This document shows positions 37,966 to 46,389 of a stretch of 64,000 bases of DNA, in pieces. How positions within the stretch are numbered: position 1 is the first letter of the stretch; each line of letters starts with the position of its first letter. The DNA comes from Sediminitomix flava. GTDB lineage: Bacteria > Bacteroidota > Bacteroidia > Cytophagales > Flammeovirgaceae. Under the pieces are notes generated by a model. The model saw only the letters and a program-made list of their open reading frames with translations, did no database searches and was not told where the DNA came from. Both the position numbers and the translations under genes were made by a program. The DNA lies in contig NZ_QGDO01000002.1 in the NCBI RefSeq assembly GCF_003149185.1, forward strand, positions 1,178,001 to 1,242,000, in the 5' to 3' direction.

Positions 37966-39106
37966 ATATCTCAAGTAAAGACTCCACGCACTGAAATACT
38001 AAATCTTCATTCATTTCATGATGAAATGGTAATCTGAGTAAACAATCTGAAAAATAATCTGCAAACTGAAGTTCTTCCCCCTCATACTTAGTTTTAAAGT
38101 ATAAACTTCTATGCAAAGATTGATAATGAAAGACAGCTTGAAAACCTTTTGACTTCAATCTTACGATTGCTCTATCTCTACTTTCCTTATCCTCAAATAA
38201 CACATAGAACATATGTGCATTCGAAATTTCTTCTTGGATTAAAATCGGGGAATTATCACTTTTCAGAGATTCATCAGAAAACTGCTCAAAGGCTCTTTTG
38301 TATACATTCCAAACTTCCTTTCGCTTCAGTTGAATGTTATCAATTTCTTCTAATTGCCCATAAAGAAAAGCGGTATTCAGTTCTGATGGTAAATAAGAAG
38401 AACCTAAATCTACCCATTCATAATGATCAACTTTACCCTCTAAGAAAGCAGAACGGTTTGTTCCTTTTTCCCAAATCACCTCTGCCCGTTCAATAAATTC
38501 AGCATCATTTATCGCTAACAGTCCCCCTTCTCCACATTGAATATTTTTAGTCTCATGAAAAGAAAATGTTGCTAAATGCCCAATGCTCCCAAGTGCTTTC
38601 CCTTTATAGTTTCCTTCTATTGCCTGAGCTGCATCTTCAATCACACAAATCTCCTGCTCATTCGCCATTTCCATTATTGCATTCATATCACAAGGGTAAC
38701 CTGCATAATGGACGACAACAATAGCTTTGGTTTTAGGCGTTATTAAAGAGTGAATTGACTTTGGGTCTACATTAGGATGATCTGATAAGCTATCAGCAAA
38801 TCGAATTTTAGCACCTCTCAAAGCAAATGCGTTGGCTGTAGAAACAAACGTATATGATGGAATGATTACCTCATCTCCTTTTTCAATATCCAAAAGCAGT
38901 GCACACATCTCAAGTGCATGTGTACATGAGGTTGTCATTAATGCTTTTTTGATTCCATAACGCTGTTCAAAAAAAGACTGACAAGCTTTGGCATATTTTC
39001 CATTTCCAGATAGTCGTTCCTCTCCACTCAATACATCTTGAATGTACAAAGCCTCTTTACCTGTCAGGTATGCTTTATTGAAAGGAATTTGTGGACTATT
39101 ACTCAT
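37964..39106 (-). CDS. wecE: dTDP-4-amino-4,6-dideoxygalactose transaminase-like enzyme (WecE/RffA)
   Basis: PLP-dependent sugar aminotransferase of the DegT/DnrJ/EryC1 family, 380 residues. The match to E. coli WecE is close over the whole length: LLDIxxGDEVIxPSYTFVSTANAF, VVHYAG, a DAAQ segment with the PLP-binding Asp, FSFHETKN with Schiff-base Lys187, and EKGTNRS. It makes an amino sugar nucleotide for surface polysaccharide or glycan. No other sugar genes are near, so it is a solitary copy. Substrate specificity is inferred from similarity. Confidence 0.9.
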   Translation of the reverse strand: MSNSPQIPFNKAYLTGKEALYIQDVLSGEERLSGNGKYAKACQSFFEQRYGIKKALMTTSCTHALEMCALLLDIEKGDEVIIPSYTFVSTANAFALRGAKIRFADSLSDHPNVDPKSIHSLITPKTKAIVVVHYAGYPCDMNAIMEMANEQEICVIEDAAQAIEGNYKGKALGSIGHLATFSFHETKNIQCGEGGLLAINDAEFIERAEVIWEKGTNRSAFLEGKVDHYEWVDLGSSYLPSELNTAFLYGQLEEIDNIQLKRKEVWNVYKRAFEQFSDESLKSDNSPILIQEEISNAHMFYVLFEDKESRDRAIVRLKSKGFQAVFHYQSLHRSLYFKTKYEGEELQFADYFSDCLLRLPFHHEMNEDLVFQCVESLLEI

Positions 39107-39292
39107 ATAACTGAAAATGGATTAATTATTTCAAAGCTCAAAGATAAGTGATTTATAAGGATGAGTAGTAATATTTTGAGAAAACAAGAACAGTATAAAA
39201 ACTACTAAACAATTTTTGAGATAAGGCATTATACTTGTGATAAATGATATTTTTTAGTAGTCTGAAACAATTTCAGATATAAAAACTTGACC

Positions 39293-39922
39293 ATGCAAAG
39301 ACTAATTATACTTACCATATTCTTCTTTTTCTCCTTCAACTATTCTTATGGACAATTCAATGAAGATGCTCAAGAAGAGTTTACGATAGTAGCTGCTCAG
39401 AAAAGTTTAGCCGAAGCTGAGCAAGTAACACAAGAAGAAGCAAACGAACCTACTTCTGTACCATCATTCAAAGATCGTATCTTTTTCGGAGGTAATGTTG
39501 GTTTATCATTTGGTGATATAACAGCAATTGAAGTCTCTCCACTTGTTGGCTATCAGATTACTGAAAACTTAACAGGAGGTGTTGGTATTACTTATATCTA
39601 CTACGATAACAAGGTCTTTAATTATTCAACACACACCTACGGAGGTCGTTTATTCGCACGATATTACTACCAATTAAAAGAAGGTGTGAGACTTTTCCCA
39701 CAAGTAGAATATCAGATGTTGAAATATGAAATAAGAGATAACACTACTGGTATTGAATATCCAAACCAATGGAGAGAAGCAGCTTATGTAGGTGCAGGAT
39801 ATTCTCAAAGAGTTGGAGAAAGAAGTGCTGTGAATATTATTGGATTGTATAATCTGTTATATGATGAACAGACCTCATTGTATAATTCTCCTTGGGAGTT
39901 CAGAGTAGAATTTAATTTCTAG
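39293..39922 (+). CDS. Small outer-membrane beta-barrel protein
   Basis: 209 residues from ATG 39293 (a TTG six bases upstream is less likely). A signal peptide of about 19 residues ends SYGQ. An acidic spacer (about 20-50) comes first. Then amphipathic strands resemble an OmpA/OmpX-type eight-stranded barrel: FFGGNVGLSFGD, ISPLVGYQ-like, LTGGVGITYIYY, YGGRLFARYYY, and a final PWEFRVEFNF ending in Phe, the usual signature for BAM-dependent insertion. Function is unknown. Confidence 0.78.
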   Translation: MQRLIILTIFFFFSFNYSYGQFNEDAQEEFTIVAAQKSLAEAEQVTQEEANEPTSVPSFKDRIFFGGNVGLSFGDITAIEVSPLVGYQITENLTGGVGITYIYYDNKVFNYSTHTYGGRLFARYYYQLKEGVRLFPQVEYQMLKYEIRDNTTGIEYPNQWREAAYVGAGYSQRVGERSAVNIIGLYNLLYDEQTSLYNSPWEFRVEFNF

Positions 39923-39934
39923 GTATTCATAAAT

Positions 39935-39966
39935 AAAAAAGGGAATCTGAATCGATTCCCTTTTTT
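39935..39966. terminator. Bidirectional terminator between the barrel gene and ilvE
   Basis: A 13-bp perfect stem (AAAAAAGGGAATC 39935-39947 with 39954-39966). A and T arms suit both directions. Confidence 0.92.
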
Positions 39967-39991
39967 GAACAAGTCATAAATCTGAAAAGCA

Positions 39992-41077
39992 TTAAACTTT
40001 GAATACCCAATTCTTAGTATCCTCAATTTCACCTTTCTGAATGCCTTGCATATGTTTCTTCACTTTCTGAGAAAGCTCTCTTTCCTCCCAATTTGGAAGT
40101 TCTAAATCACCTTCTTTCTCATCGCCAATAGTAGAAATTGGAGCAATTGTTACAGCTGTACCAACTCCAAAGGCATCTTTTAAACTACCATTTTTCTGAG
40201 CTTCAATAATCTCAGTGATAGGGATACGTCTCTCTTCTATTTTCACACCCCAATCTTGGAGTAATTCCAATACGCTCAGACGAGTAATACTTCTTAAAAT
40301 AGTATCCTCCTCTGGCATTGTAGGCGCAGTGACGATTGTATCATCAATTTGGAACATTACGTTCATTGTACCAGACTCTTCAATGTAAGCATGCTCACTT
40401 GAATCTGTCCAAAGTAGTTGATCATAACCTTGCTTCTGTGCTTCTAAAGCTGGAAGCATAGATGCTGCATAGTTACCTGCTACTTTAGCGAAACCTGTTC
40501 CTCCTTGGCAAGTACGTGAATATTTCTTTTCTATTTTTACTTTTACAGCTCCCGAATAGTAAGCACCTGCAGGAGACATGATGATTGCAAAAGTATATTT
40601 TTCCGAAGGACGAAGTCCTAAGAATGCATCTGTAGCAAACATGAATGGTCTCAGATACAATGAGCTATCTGGTACATTTGGTACCCAGTCTCTATCTAAA
40701 TCAACCAACTCACGAAGCGCTTGTAAAAAGATTTCTTCTGGGAAAGAAGGCATACACATACGTTCTGCAGAAGCATTTAGCCTTTTTGCATTTTCATCTG
40801 GACGGAAAATCAAGACCTCTTCTTCATTTTTTACATTTCTGAAAGCTTTTAATCCTTCAAAAATAGATTGTCCGTAATGAATAGCTGAAGTTGCCGGACT
40901 TAACTTGAAGTCATCGTAAGGAATAATTCGGAAATCACCCCATTTGCCATTTTCATAGTCAGCTATAAACATATGATCTGTAAAATCTCTACCAAAATTA
41001 GGGTTCTTAAGATCAATTTCTGAAAGTCTGGACTTAGACGTTTTTTCAATTCGAATATCTACGGCTAGTTCTTGCAT
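39992..41077 (-). CDS. ilvE: Branched-chain amino-acid aminotransferase
   Basis: PLP enzyme for the last step of Leu, Ile and Val synthesis and the first of their breakdown. 361 residues from ATG at 41077 (MQELAV). The frame is open for 34 more codons to 41179, but those overlap a minus-strand -7 box (41184-41177) and have no homology-like character. The fold-type IV landmarks are present: IHYGQSIFEGLKAFR, RPFMFAT, YYSGAVKVKIEKKYSR, GGTGFAKVAGNYAAS with the PLP lysine, YIEESGTMNVMF and FGVGTAVTI. Length matches eukaryotic-like BCAT. Confidence 0.94.
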   Translation of the reverse strand: MQELAVDIRIEKTSKSRLSEIDLKNPNFGRDFTDHMFIADYENGKWGDFRIIPYDDFKLSPATSAIHYGQSIFEGLKAFRNVKNEEEVLIFRPDENAKRLNASAERMCMPSFPEEIFLQALRELVDLDRDWVPNVPDSSLYLRPFMFATDAFLGLRPSEKYTFAIIMSPAGAYYSGAVKVKIEKKYSRTCQGGTGFAKVAGNYAASMLPALEAQKQGYDQLLWTDSSEHAYIEESGTMNVMFQIDDTIVTAPTMPEEDTILRSITRLSVLELLQDWGVKIEERRIPITEIIEAQKNGSLKDAFGVGTAVTIAPISTIGDEKEGDLELPNWEERELSQKVKKHMQGIQKGEIEDTKNWVFKV

Positions 41078-41176
41078 AAAATGTGCTTTAAGGTGAAACC
41101 ATGTTTTTGAACGGTAAATTGCAATAGTCAAAGACAAGCCTCTTCTTAATCGAAACAAAAGAAAGGCATCTTTCTG

Positions 41177-41205
41177 CAAAGATACCTTTAAATTCTTTTC
41201 TCCAA
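41177..41205 (-). promoter_or_regulatory. Probable promoter of ilvE
   Basis: On the minus strand: TTG (41205-41203), 18 bases, TATCTTTG (41184-41177), then about 100 bases to the ATG at 41077. Confidence 0.55.
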
Positions 41206-41275
41206 TAATGGAGGCCTATCTTATATTTCGTTGGAAACTCTTCTCCAATATTTAATGGAAAGTTCTAATTTAATC

Positions 41276-41305
41276 CTATGAAAAACAAAAAAATGTTTTT
41301 CATAG
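41276..41305 (-). terminator. Hairpin downstream of the inositol-phosphatase gene, possible terminator
   Basis: A 12-bp perfect stem (CTATGAAAAACA 41276-41287 with 41294-41305). It lacks a strong T tail on the minus strand, so termination is not certain. Confidence 0.5.
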
Positions 41306-41356
41306 CGCTAATTTTCCAAAAAATATACGGCAAATGAGATTTTTGGTTTCTAAAAT

Positions 41357-42163
41357 TTAGATTCCTTTAAAGTTATTTTTGATTAAGTCAGTCAATTCTT
41401 CGGTTACACCTTGGCAACTAGCAATTATTTGTCCTTTGAAAATAAACTCATCTCCGCCATAGAAATTAGTGACTACACCTCCAGCCTCTTTCACAATTAA
41501 TCCTCCTGCAGCAACATCCCAAGGTTTTAGGTCATACTCAAAGAAACCTTCAAAACGACCTGCGGCGACATAGGCAAGGTCAATAGCCGCAGCACCAATT
41601 CGACGTAAACCATGACAAGCTTGCATCAAATGCTGAAGTGCATTCATGTAACCTTCCATCAGCTGAAAGTTTTGGTAAGGAAAGCCAGTTGCAATTAATC
41701 CTCTACTCAATTCTGGTTCTGGAGAAGTTTTAATCTTATTTCCATTTAAATAAGCACCTCCACCTTTCCATGCATAGAATGATTCTTTTCGGTTAGGTTC
41801 ATGAACAACGCCTAACAATAATTCTTCACCTTTCGCAAGTGCAATACTAATGGCAAAAGTTGGAATACCATGAATGAAATTGGTTGTACCATCCAGTGGG
41901 TCTATAATCCAATTATACCCACCTTCATTTCTAGTACCAGTTCCTTCTTCTGCTATAAAACCTGCTTCAGGTAAAAAATCAGATAATTTTTCAACAATCA
42001 TTTTTTCAGAGGTTTTATCGACATAAGAAACCATATCATTTGTCCCTTTATATTCAATATCCTCGCGCTCAAAACGAGAGCGTTCAACCATGATAAACTG
42101 TCCTACCTCTTCACTAAGTTCGACTACTTTTTTACATAGCCCTTCAAGTTGAAAATCTCCCAT
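41357..42163 (-). CDS. Inositol monophosphatase family protein (SuhB-like)
   Basis: Mg-dependent, lithium-sensitive-type phosphatase fold, 268 residues. Metal-binding motif A includes the Glu-Glu pair of FIAEEGT and IDPLDGTTNFIHG. Motif B is WDVAAGGLIVKEAGG near the C terminus. Members act on inositol-1-phosphate, on other sugar phosphates, or as SuhB rRNA-processing factors; sequence alone does not decide here. It lies 107 bases after the BLUF gene on the same strand. Confidence 0.92.
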   Translation of the reverse strand: MGDFQLEGLCKKVVELSEEVGQFIMVERSRFEREDIEYKGTNDMVSYVDKTSEKMIVEKLSDFLPEAGFIAEEGTGTRNEGGYNWIIDPLDGTTNFIHGIPTFAISIALAKGEELLLGVVHEPNRKESFYAWKGGGAYLNGNKIKTSPEPELSRGLIATGFPYQNFQLMEGYMNALQHLMQACHGLRRIGAAAIDLAYVAAGRFEGFFEYDLKPWDVAAGGLIVKEAGGVVTNFYGGDEFIFKGQIIASCQGVTEELTDLIKNNFKGI

Positions 42164-42270
42164 AAAAAAATCTATTGCTTAAAATTAAGGTTTGTCCACT
42201 TTCCAATTAAGAACATATCATCTATGCGTAATAGATGTATTTTCTCAAGGACAAAATGTCGTCAATTTTC

Positions 42271-42711
42271 TTACCAAAAACTATTCATATCCAATGATTC
42301 ATTCAAATAGAAGTTTTTCATGTACTCAAAGACAATATGGGAGTTTTGGTAGAAGACATCTTTGGAAGGCATATCTTCAATTCCATGCTCTTCTTTCAAC
42401 ATTTCAAACTCTTCTTCGGTAATGTTTGTCCCTGTCATTGACCAAGCAGAAAAGTTACGATCTTCTACATGCCCTTCCATTACCATTTTTACATGCCTGT
42501 GTCTTTCATCTGAAGAAATCTTGTTGTACAGCGCTTTCACTTGCTCTTCATCGCCTTCAAGTACCTGAAGAAAATACTCATCTGAACACAACAGCATTCC
42601 TGAGATTTTCTTGTCAGCATTGTTGGTTTGACTTTTTTTCAAGATTTCAAACAATTCATCATCTGATAGTTCTTCTGAACGAGTACTCGAATAACATAGA
42701 TAGTAGATCAT
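42271..42711 (-). CDS. Short BLUF-domain blue-light photoreceptor
   Basis: 146 residues, a single BLUF domain that binds FAD and responds to blue light. All key residues can be placed: Tyr7 (LCYSS), Asn31 (NNADKKISG), Gln49 (FLQVLEG), Trp90 and Met92 (FSAWSM), matching AppA Tyr21, Asn45, Gln63, Trp104 and Met106. The C terminus (about 100-146) is a helical extension with no output domain, so signalling must go through a partner protein. Neighbours are the inositol-phosphatase-like gene and the carbonic anhydrase gene on the same strand. Confidence 0.93.
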   Translation of the reverse strand: MIYYLCYSSTRSEELSDDELFEILKKSQTNNADKKISGMLLCSDEYFLQVLEGDEEQVKALYNKISSDERHRHVKMVMEGHVEDRNFSAWSMTGTNITEEEFEMLKEEHGIEDMPSKDVFYQNSHIVFEYMKNFYLNESLDMNSFW

Positions 42712-42823
42712 TTTTAAAACTGTTTAAGTGAATGATACTCCAATATCTATGATCTGCTTTTTTATTTTCAGTCAATTTCGAGCACTTTTTTACATAAGAA
42801 TGATTTCAGTTTGAATACAAGAA

Positions 42824-43576
42824 TCAATCAATTTCTCGATTGAAAACCTCTTGAATATGCCTCGCATTATCTCCTTCAATTTTATTAATTCGCTGTATCG
42901 TGTGAGGTGAGGCTTCAAAAATATGCTTAAAAATAATCCACTCAACTCGTTCGGTATGGGGCGGTGTGGTAAGTGAACCTCTATAATGAAAAAATGCAAA
43001 ATCCTTACTTTTGTCAAGCCCTTTGGCAAGAGAACGAACATCTAGAGATTTAGCAGGCAATACAACTCTATCCCCTACTTTGTCTGGAATTCGTTCGATC
43101 AATTCTTTAAAGAAATTAGGATCTGTTCCTTCTTTAAAAAGCACAGCTAAAACTAAGTAATTTTTAGAACCATCCTTATTAGTATTTGAATGTACCAAAT
43201 GCATTTCCATTGGATATGTCACACCATCTATCAAATGTTCTGACGGAGTATGAAAGTGAAGTTGGTCAAAATTGTACTCTATTCCATCAAAACTAAACGT
43301 ACTTCCAGGTTCATATTCTACTTTTACCGTTTTGCCTTCATTGATAAGTTGGTGAGGTTTATCTGTGATATGTGTATAATTATAATAAATCGTATGTGTT
43401 GAATCGTCTTCTTCGGAGGTTACTATATTTATAGGTGATTGTAACTTCCCATGCCCTTTCTCTACAGAAAGGTAATGTGTTTGTTTGAGATGATTATCGG
43501 CAACAGTTTCGTCTTTGGGAGAATGTTTACAAGCTATAAAAAAGCTACATAGCAAAAAGAGAATGATACTTTTCAT
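42824..43576 (-). CDS. Alpha-class carbonic anhydrase, lipoprotein
   Basis: 250 residues. The signal peptide ends in a lipobox with lipidated Cys16 (FFIAC). It is a periplasmic or surface zinc enzyme interconverting CO2 and bicarbonate. Zinc ligands are His107 and His109 (LHFHTPSEH) and His126 (MEMHLVH), and the QSPINI and YRGSLTTPP signatures are present. After TTPP most alpha-CAs have a Cys that pairs with an N-terminal Cys; here it is His (TTPPHTE) and the N-terminal partner Cys is also missing, so the usual disulfide is lost. Confidence 0.95.
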   Translation of the reverse strand: MKSIILFLLCSFFIACKHSPKDETVADNHLKQTHYLSVEKGHGKLQSPINIVTSEEDDSTHTIYYNYTHITDKPHQLINEGKTVKVEYEPGSTFSFDGIEYNFDQLHFHTPSEHLIDGVTYPMEMHLVHSNTNKDGSKNYLVLAVLFKEGTDPNFFKELIERIPDKVGDRVVLPAKSLDVRSLAKGLDKSKDFAFFHYRGSLTTPPHTERVEWIIFKHIFEASPHTIQRINKIEGDNARHIQEVFNREID

Positions 43577-43705
43577 ATGATTTTTAATACATAAACATCA
43601 TTTTCTTCTTGAATAATTCAGACCTACATTCATCTAAATCACAATAGTTTATCCAATTCTGAAACTCTTCGTGAAAATCCTTTTATTGAATCTTTCTAAA
43701 TAAAA

Positions 43706-43736
43706 TTGGTGACACAATAGAATTTATATACCTTTG
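43706..43736 (+). promoter_or_regulatory. Promoter of the metK riboswitch transcript
   Basis: TTG (43706-43708), 20 bases, TACCTTTG (43729-43736), immediately before the riboswitch. Spacing and box are identical to the tRNA-fMet promoter. Confidence 0.78.
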
Positions 43737-43740
43737 TATA

Positions 43741-43848
43741 GCTTATCAAGAAAGACCGAGGGACTGGGCCCGATGAAGTCTTAGCAACCCCCTTCCAAAT
43801 AGGCAGGTGCTAATTCCCATTTCTGACAAGAGTCAGGAGAAGATAAGT
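43741..43848 (+). promoter_or_regulatory. SAM-I (S-box) riboswitch
   Basis: The conserved S-box order is present. P1 strand CTTATC (43742-43747) pairs with GATAAG (43842-43847). In between are the AGAGGGA-type GACCGAGGGACTGGGCCC segment, GATGAAGTCTTAGCAACC, AGGTGCTAATTCC, and a P4 hairpin CTGAC/GTCAG (43823-43836). It senses S-adenosylmethionine, the product of the downstream metK, giving feedback control. The expression platform is not obvious: 230 bases separate it from the ATG. Confidence 0.95.
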
Positions 43849-44080
43849 TTCATCCTACCGATATGGACTCTTCTTTTTTGATAGCGTTTTGGATTGCACC
43901 GTGCACTATCATTTTCTGTATAAAATTTAGTGCTTTTCATTGGAATGTGATTTTTGATCTAAGAAAAATATAGGTTCTTGACCAAACAAATCTACATTGT
44001 AAGCTGTTTAGCATCGGAACAATAGTTCACGAGATATCCAGAATCTAAATAAAAGTTGATTTAAATTTAATAACTCAAGA
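43849..44080 (+). other. Long leader between riboswitch and metK
   Basis: 232 bases. A run of six T at 43874-43879 follows a GACTCTT that can pair with AAGAGTC inside riboswitch P4 (43828-43834), a possible mutually exclusive terminator. A GATAG/CTATC hairpin begins at 43880. No open frame is supported. Confidence 0.45.
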
Positions 44081-45358
44081 ATGGCATACCTATTCACATC
44101 TGAATCGGTGTCTGAAGGGCACCCTGATAAAGTTGCTGACCAAATCTCAGACTCAGTCTTAGACGCAATGTTGTCTCAAGACCCAGACTCTCGTGTTGCT
44201 TGTGAGACGCTCGTAACTACAGGGCTTGCAGTATTAGCTGGAGAAATCACAACAAAAGCATACGTAGAAATCCCTGATATTGTACGCGAGACAATTAATA
44301 ATATAGGTTATAACAAAGATAATTATCAATTCTCTGGAGACTCTTGTGGTGTTCAAGTGGCACTGCACAGTCAATCACCTGATATTGCACAAGGTGTAAA
44401 TGAAGGAGAAGGAGTTGATAAAGAGCAAGGAGCAGGAGATCAAGGGATGATGTTTGGTTATGCCACAAATGAGACTCCAGAATATTTGCCTACAGCTTTG
44501 GCATTCTCTCACCGTTTGGTAAAGGAATTGGCTAACATCCGTAAAAATGAATCTGATGTAATGCCATATCTTCGCCCTGATGCAAAAGCTCAAGTAACGA
44601 TTGAGTATAATGAAGACGGTAAACCAAAGCGTGTTCATACAATTGTTGTTTCTACTCAACACGATGATTTTGCAGCAGAAGAAGAAATGTTAGCAAAAAT
44701 TGCTGAGGATGTAAAAGAGCATGTTATTGCTAGAGTAATTCCTGCTGAATTATTAGACGGAGATACAATCTATCACATCAACCCTACAGGTAAATTTGTG
44801 ATTGGTGGACCTCACGGTGATGCAGGTTTGACTGGTCGTAAAATTATTGTAGATACTTACGGTGGTAAAGGTGCTCACGGTGGCGGTGCATTTTCAGGAA
44901 AAGATCCTTCTAAAGTAGACCGTTCGGCTGCTTATGCTGCTCGTCACATCGCGAAAAACGTAGTTGCAGCAGGATTGGCAGACGAAGCGTTGGTACAAGT
45001 TGCTTATGCAATTGGTATCTCAAATCCAGTATCTTTGAATATCAATACTTATGGTACAGCTAAAGTAGGTCTTTCTGATGTAGAAATTGCGGCTAAACTT
45101 TCTCAAATTTTCGATATGCGTCCTAAAGCAATTATCGATCGTCTGGGATTGAAAAACCCTATCTATACTCCAACGGCAGCTTACGGGCACGTAGGTCGTT
45201 CTCCTTACACTGCTGAAGTAGAATTCAACACAGTTGATATCACTGAAGTTGATGGTGTTAAGACAGAAATCCGTAAGAAAGAACTTAAAGAAGTTGAGTT
45301 CTTCACTTGGGAAAAGACAGATTATGTAGGAAAAATTAAAGACGATTTTAGCCTTTAA
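44081..45358 (+). CDS. metK: S-adenosylmethionine synthetase
   Basis: Makes S-adenosylmethionine from methionine and ATP. 425 residues with the N-terminal [16 protein letters not shown] motif, the [10 protein letters not shown] loop and the phosphate-binding [19 protein letters not shown]. It is longer than the 384 residues of E. coli because of inserts typical of Bacteroidota MetK (for example in the segment with [16 protein letters not shown]). It is controlled by the SAM-I riboswitch upstream, so its own product should repress it. A terminator follows. Confidence 0.97.
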   Translation: MAYLFTSESVSEGHPDKVADQISDSVLDAMLSQDPDSRVACETLVTTGLAVLAGEITTKAYVEIPDIVRETINNIGYNKDNYQFSGDSCGVQVALHSQSPDIAQGVNEGEGVDKEQGAGDQGMMFGYATNETPEYLPTALAFSHRLVKELANIRKNESDVMPYLRPDAKAQVTIEYNEDGKPKRVHTIVVSTQHDDFAAEEEMLAKIAEDVKEHVIARVIPAELLDGDTIYHINPTGKFVIGGPHGDAGLTGRKIIVDTYGGKGAHGGGAFSGKDPSKVDRSAAYAARHIAKNVVAAGLADEALVQVAYAIGISNPVSLNINTYGTAKVGLSDVEIAAKLSQIFDMRPKAIIDRLGLKNPIYTPTAAYGHVGRSPYTAEVEFNTVDITEVDGVKTEIRKKELKEVEFFTWEKTDYVGKIKDDFSL

Positions 45359-45380
45359 TCTTCCAAATCATATACATTTG

Positions 45381-45413
45381 AACCCCAATCTACTTGTTAG
45401 GTTGGGGTTTTTC
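45381..45413 (+). terminator. Terminator of metK
   Basis: A 12-bp stem with one T-G pair (AACCCCAATCTA with 45399-45410) is followed by TTT. Confidence 0.88.
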
Positions 45414-45452
45414 ACTTTTTCACCCTTTGGGTAAATGTAGAGATTGATATTT

Positions 45453-46325
45453 ATGAAGAAGATTATCTTTTTTGTTACCAGCCTTTTATACTTCACCTTT
45501 CAAGCAAATGCTCAAGTTGCTTTAGATCAAAAAGTAAGTTCGTACACATGTGATTGCTTACGAAATTATGCTCCTGAAGAAATTGACGATGAGATAATGG
45601 AAAATTGTATTTCAGAAGCAATGAAAGCAGTAGCTCCAGAAATGACACAAGTGCAAATCAAAGCCCTTGAACAAGTCGATAATATGTGGGCACTTATTGA
45701 AAATGTAACCAAACAAGTTTCTGAAAATTGCTTGCAACAATCTTCTTCAAAAGATAAAGGAAATACCTATTATTATTCGGTATGGAAAAAGGCCAATAAA
45801 TGGTATGAAAACGGAAAAACGTTCGAAGAAATACAAGACTATACCAATGCGATAAAAGCTTATGATAAAGCATTAATCATTGACCCTGAATTTGTATTGG
45901 CTTGGGATAATATGGGTTTTTGCTATAAGCAACTGAAGAATTACCCTGAAGCAATTAGAGCTTTCAAAAAATCATTAATTCTCTATCCTGAAGGTAAGTT
46001 TGCCCAAATTGAGCTTGCAGAAGCCTATCTTTTAACCAAAGAAAGTGATAAAGCCGTAGAAATTTACAATGGTTATAAGGAGCTATTTCCAGATGAAGCT
46101 TTTGGCTACTTATCTGCTGGAAATATCCGATTGGGAGAAGGAAATTACAGAGCTGCCACTGAAGATATCCTAATGGCACATAAAATCAACATCTTAACTG
46201 GAGCAAACAGTAAACAAAGTAAAAAGCTACTTTTACTAATGTATAAAAAGTATAAAGATGACGGTGCTGAAGATGAGCTTCTCGAAAAAGCCAAAGAAAT
46301 GGGAATCGAGTTGAAAAAAGAATAA
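45453..46325 (+). CDS. Exported TPR protein with N-terminal cysteine motif
   Basis: 290 residues from ATG 45453 (a TTG at 45444 would add three residues). The signal peptide ends ANAQ. Residues about 25-100 hold four cysteines (YTCDCL, MENCIS, SENCLQ), a pattern I recall from hypothetical Bacteroidota exported proteins without assigned function. From about 110 onward come three or four TPR units (KANKWYENG, AWDNMGFCYKQLKNYPEAIRAF, QIELAEAYLL, YLSAGNIRLGEGNYRAAT). It is likely a periplasmic interaction module. Confidence 0.72.
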   Translation: MKKIIFFVTSLLYFTFQANAQVALDQKVSSYTCDCLRNYAPEEIDDEIMENCISEAMKAVAPEMTQVQIKALEQVDNMWALIENVTKQVSENCLQQSSSKDKGNTYYYSVWKKANKWYENGKTFEEIQDYTNAIKAYDKALIIDPEFVLAWDNMGFCYKQLKNYPEAIRAFKKSLILYPEGKFAQIELAEAYLLTKESDKAVEIYNGYKELFPDEAFGYLSAGNIRLGEGNYRAATEDILMAHKINILTGANSKQSKKLLLLMYKKYKDDGAEDELLEKAKEMGIELKKE

Positions 46326-46345
46326 ATCTGAACATCTTATTAAAT

Positions 46346-46378
46346 AATAAAGCCCTCTATGAACTGGAGGGCTTTATT
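46346..46378. terminator. Bidirectional terminator between the TPR gene and the M48 gene
   Basis: A 12-bp perfect stem (AATAAAGCCCTC 46346-46357 with 46367-46378), between convergent genes. Confidence 0.9.
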
Positions 46379-46389
46379 GTTTATGTTCT

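Noticed and set aside
41078-41179. 34-codon N-terminal extension of ilvE
   Set aside because: It overlaps a minus-strand TATCTTTG box and has no resemblance to aminotransferase N termini.
42192-42731. Overlapping plus-strand frames opposite the BLUF gene
   Set aside because: The minus-strand BLUF frame has all family residues; the others are shadows.
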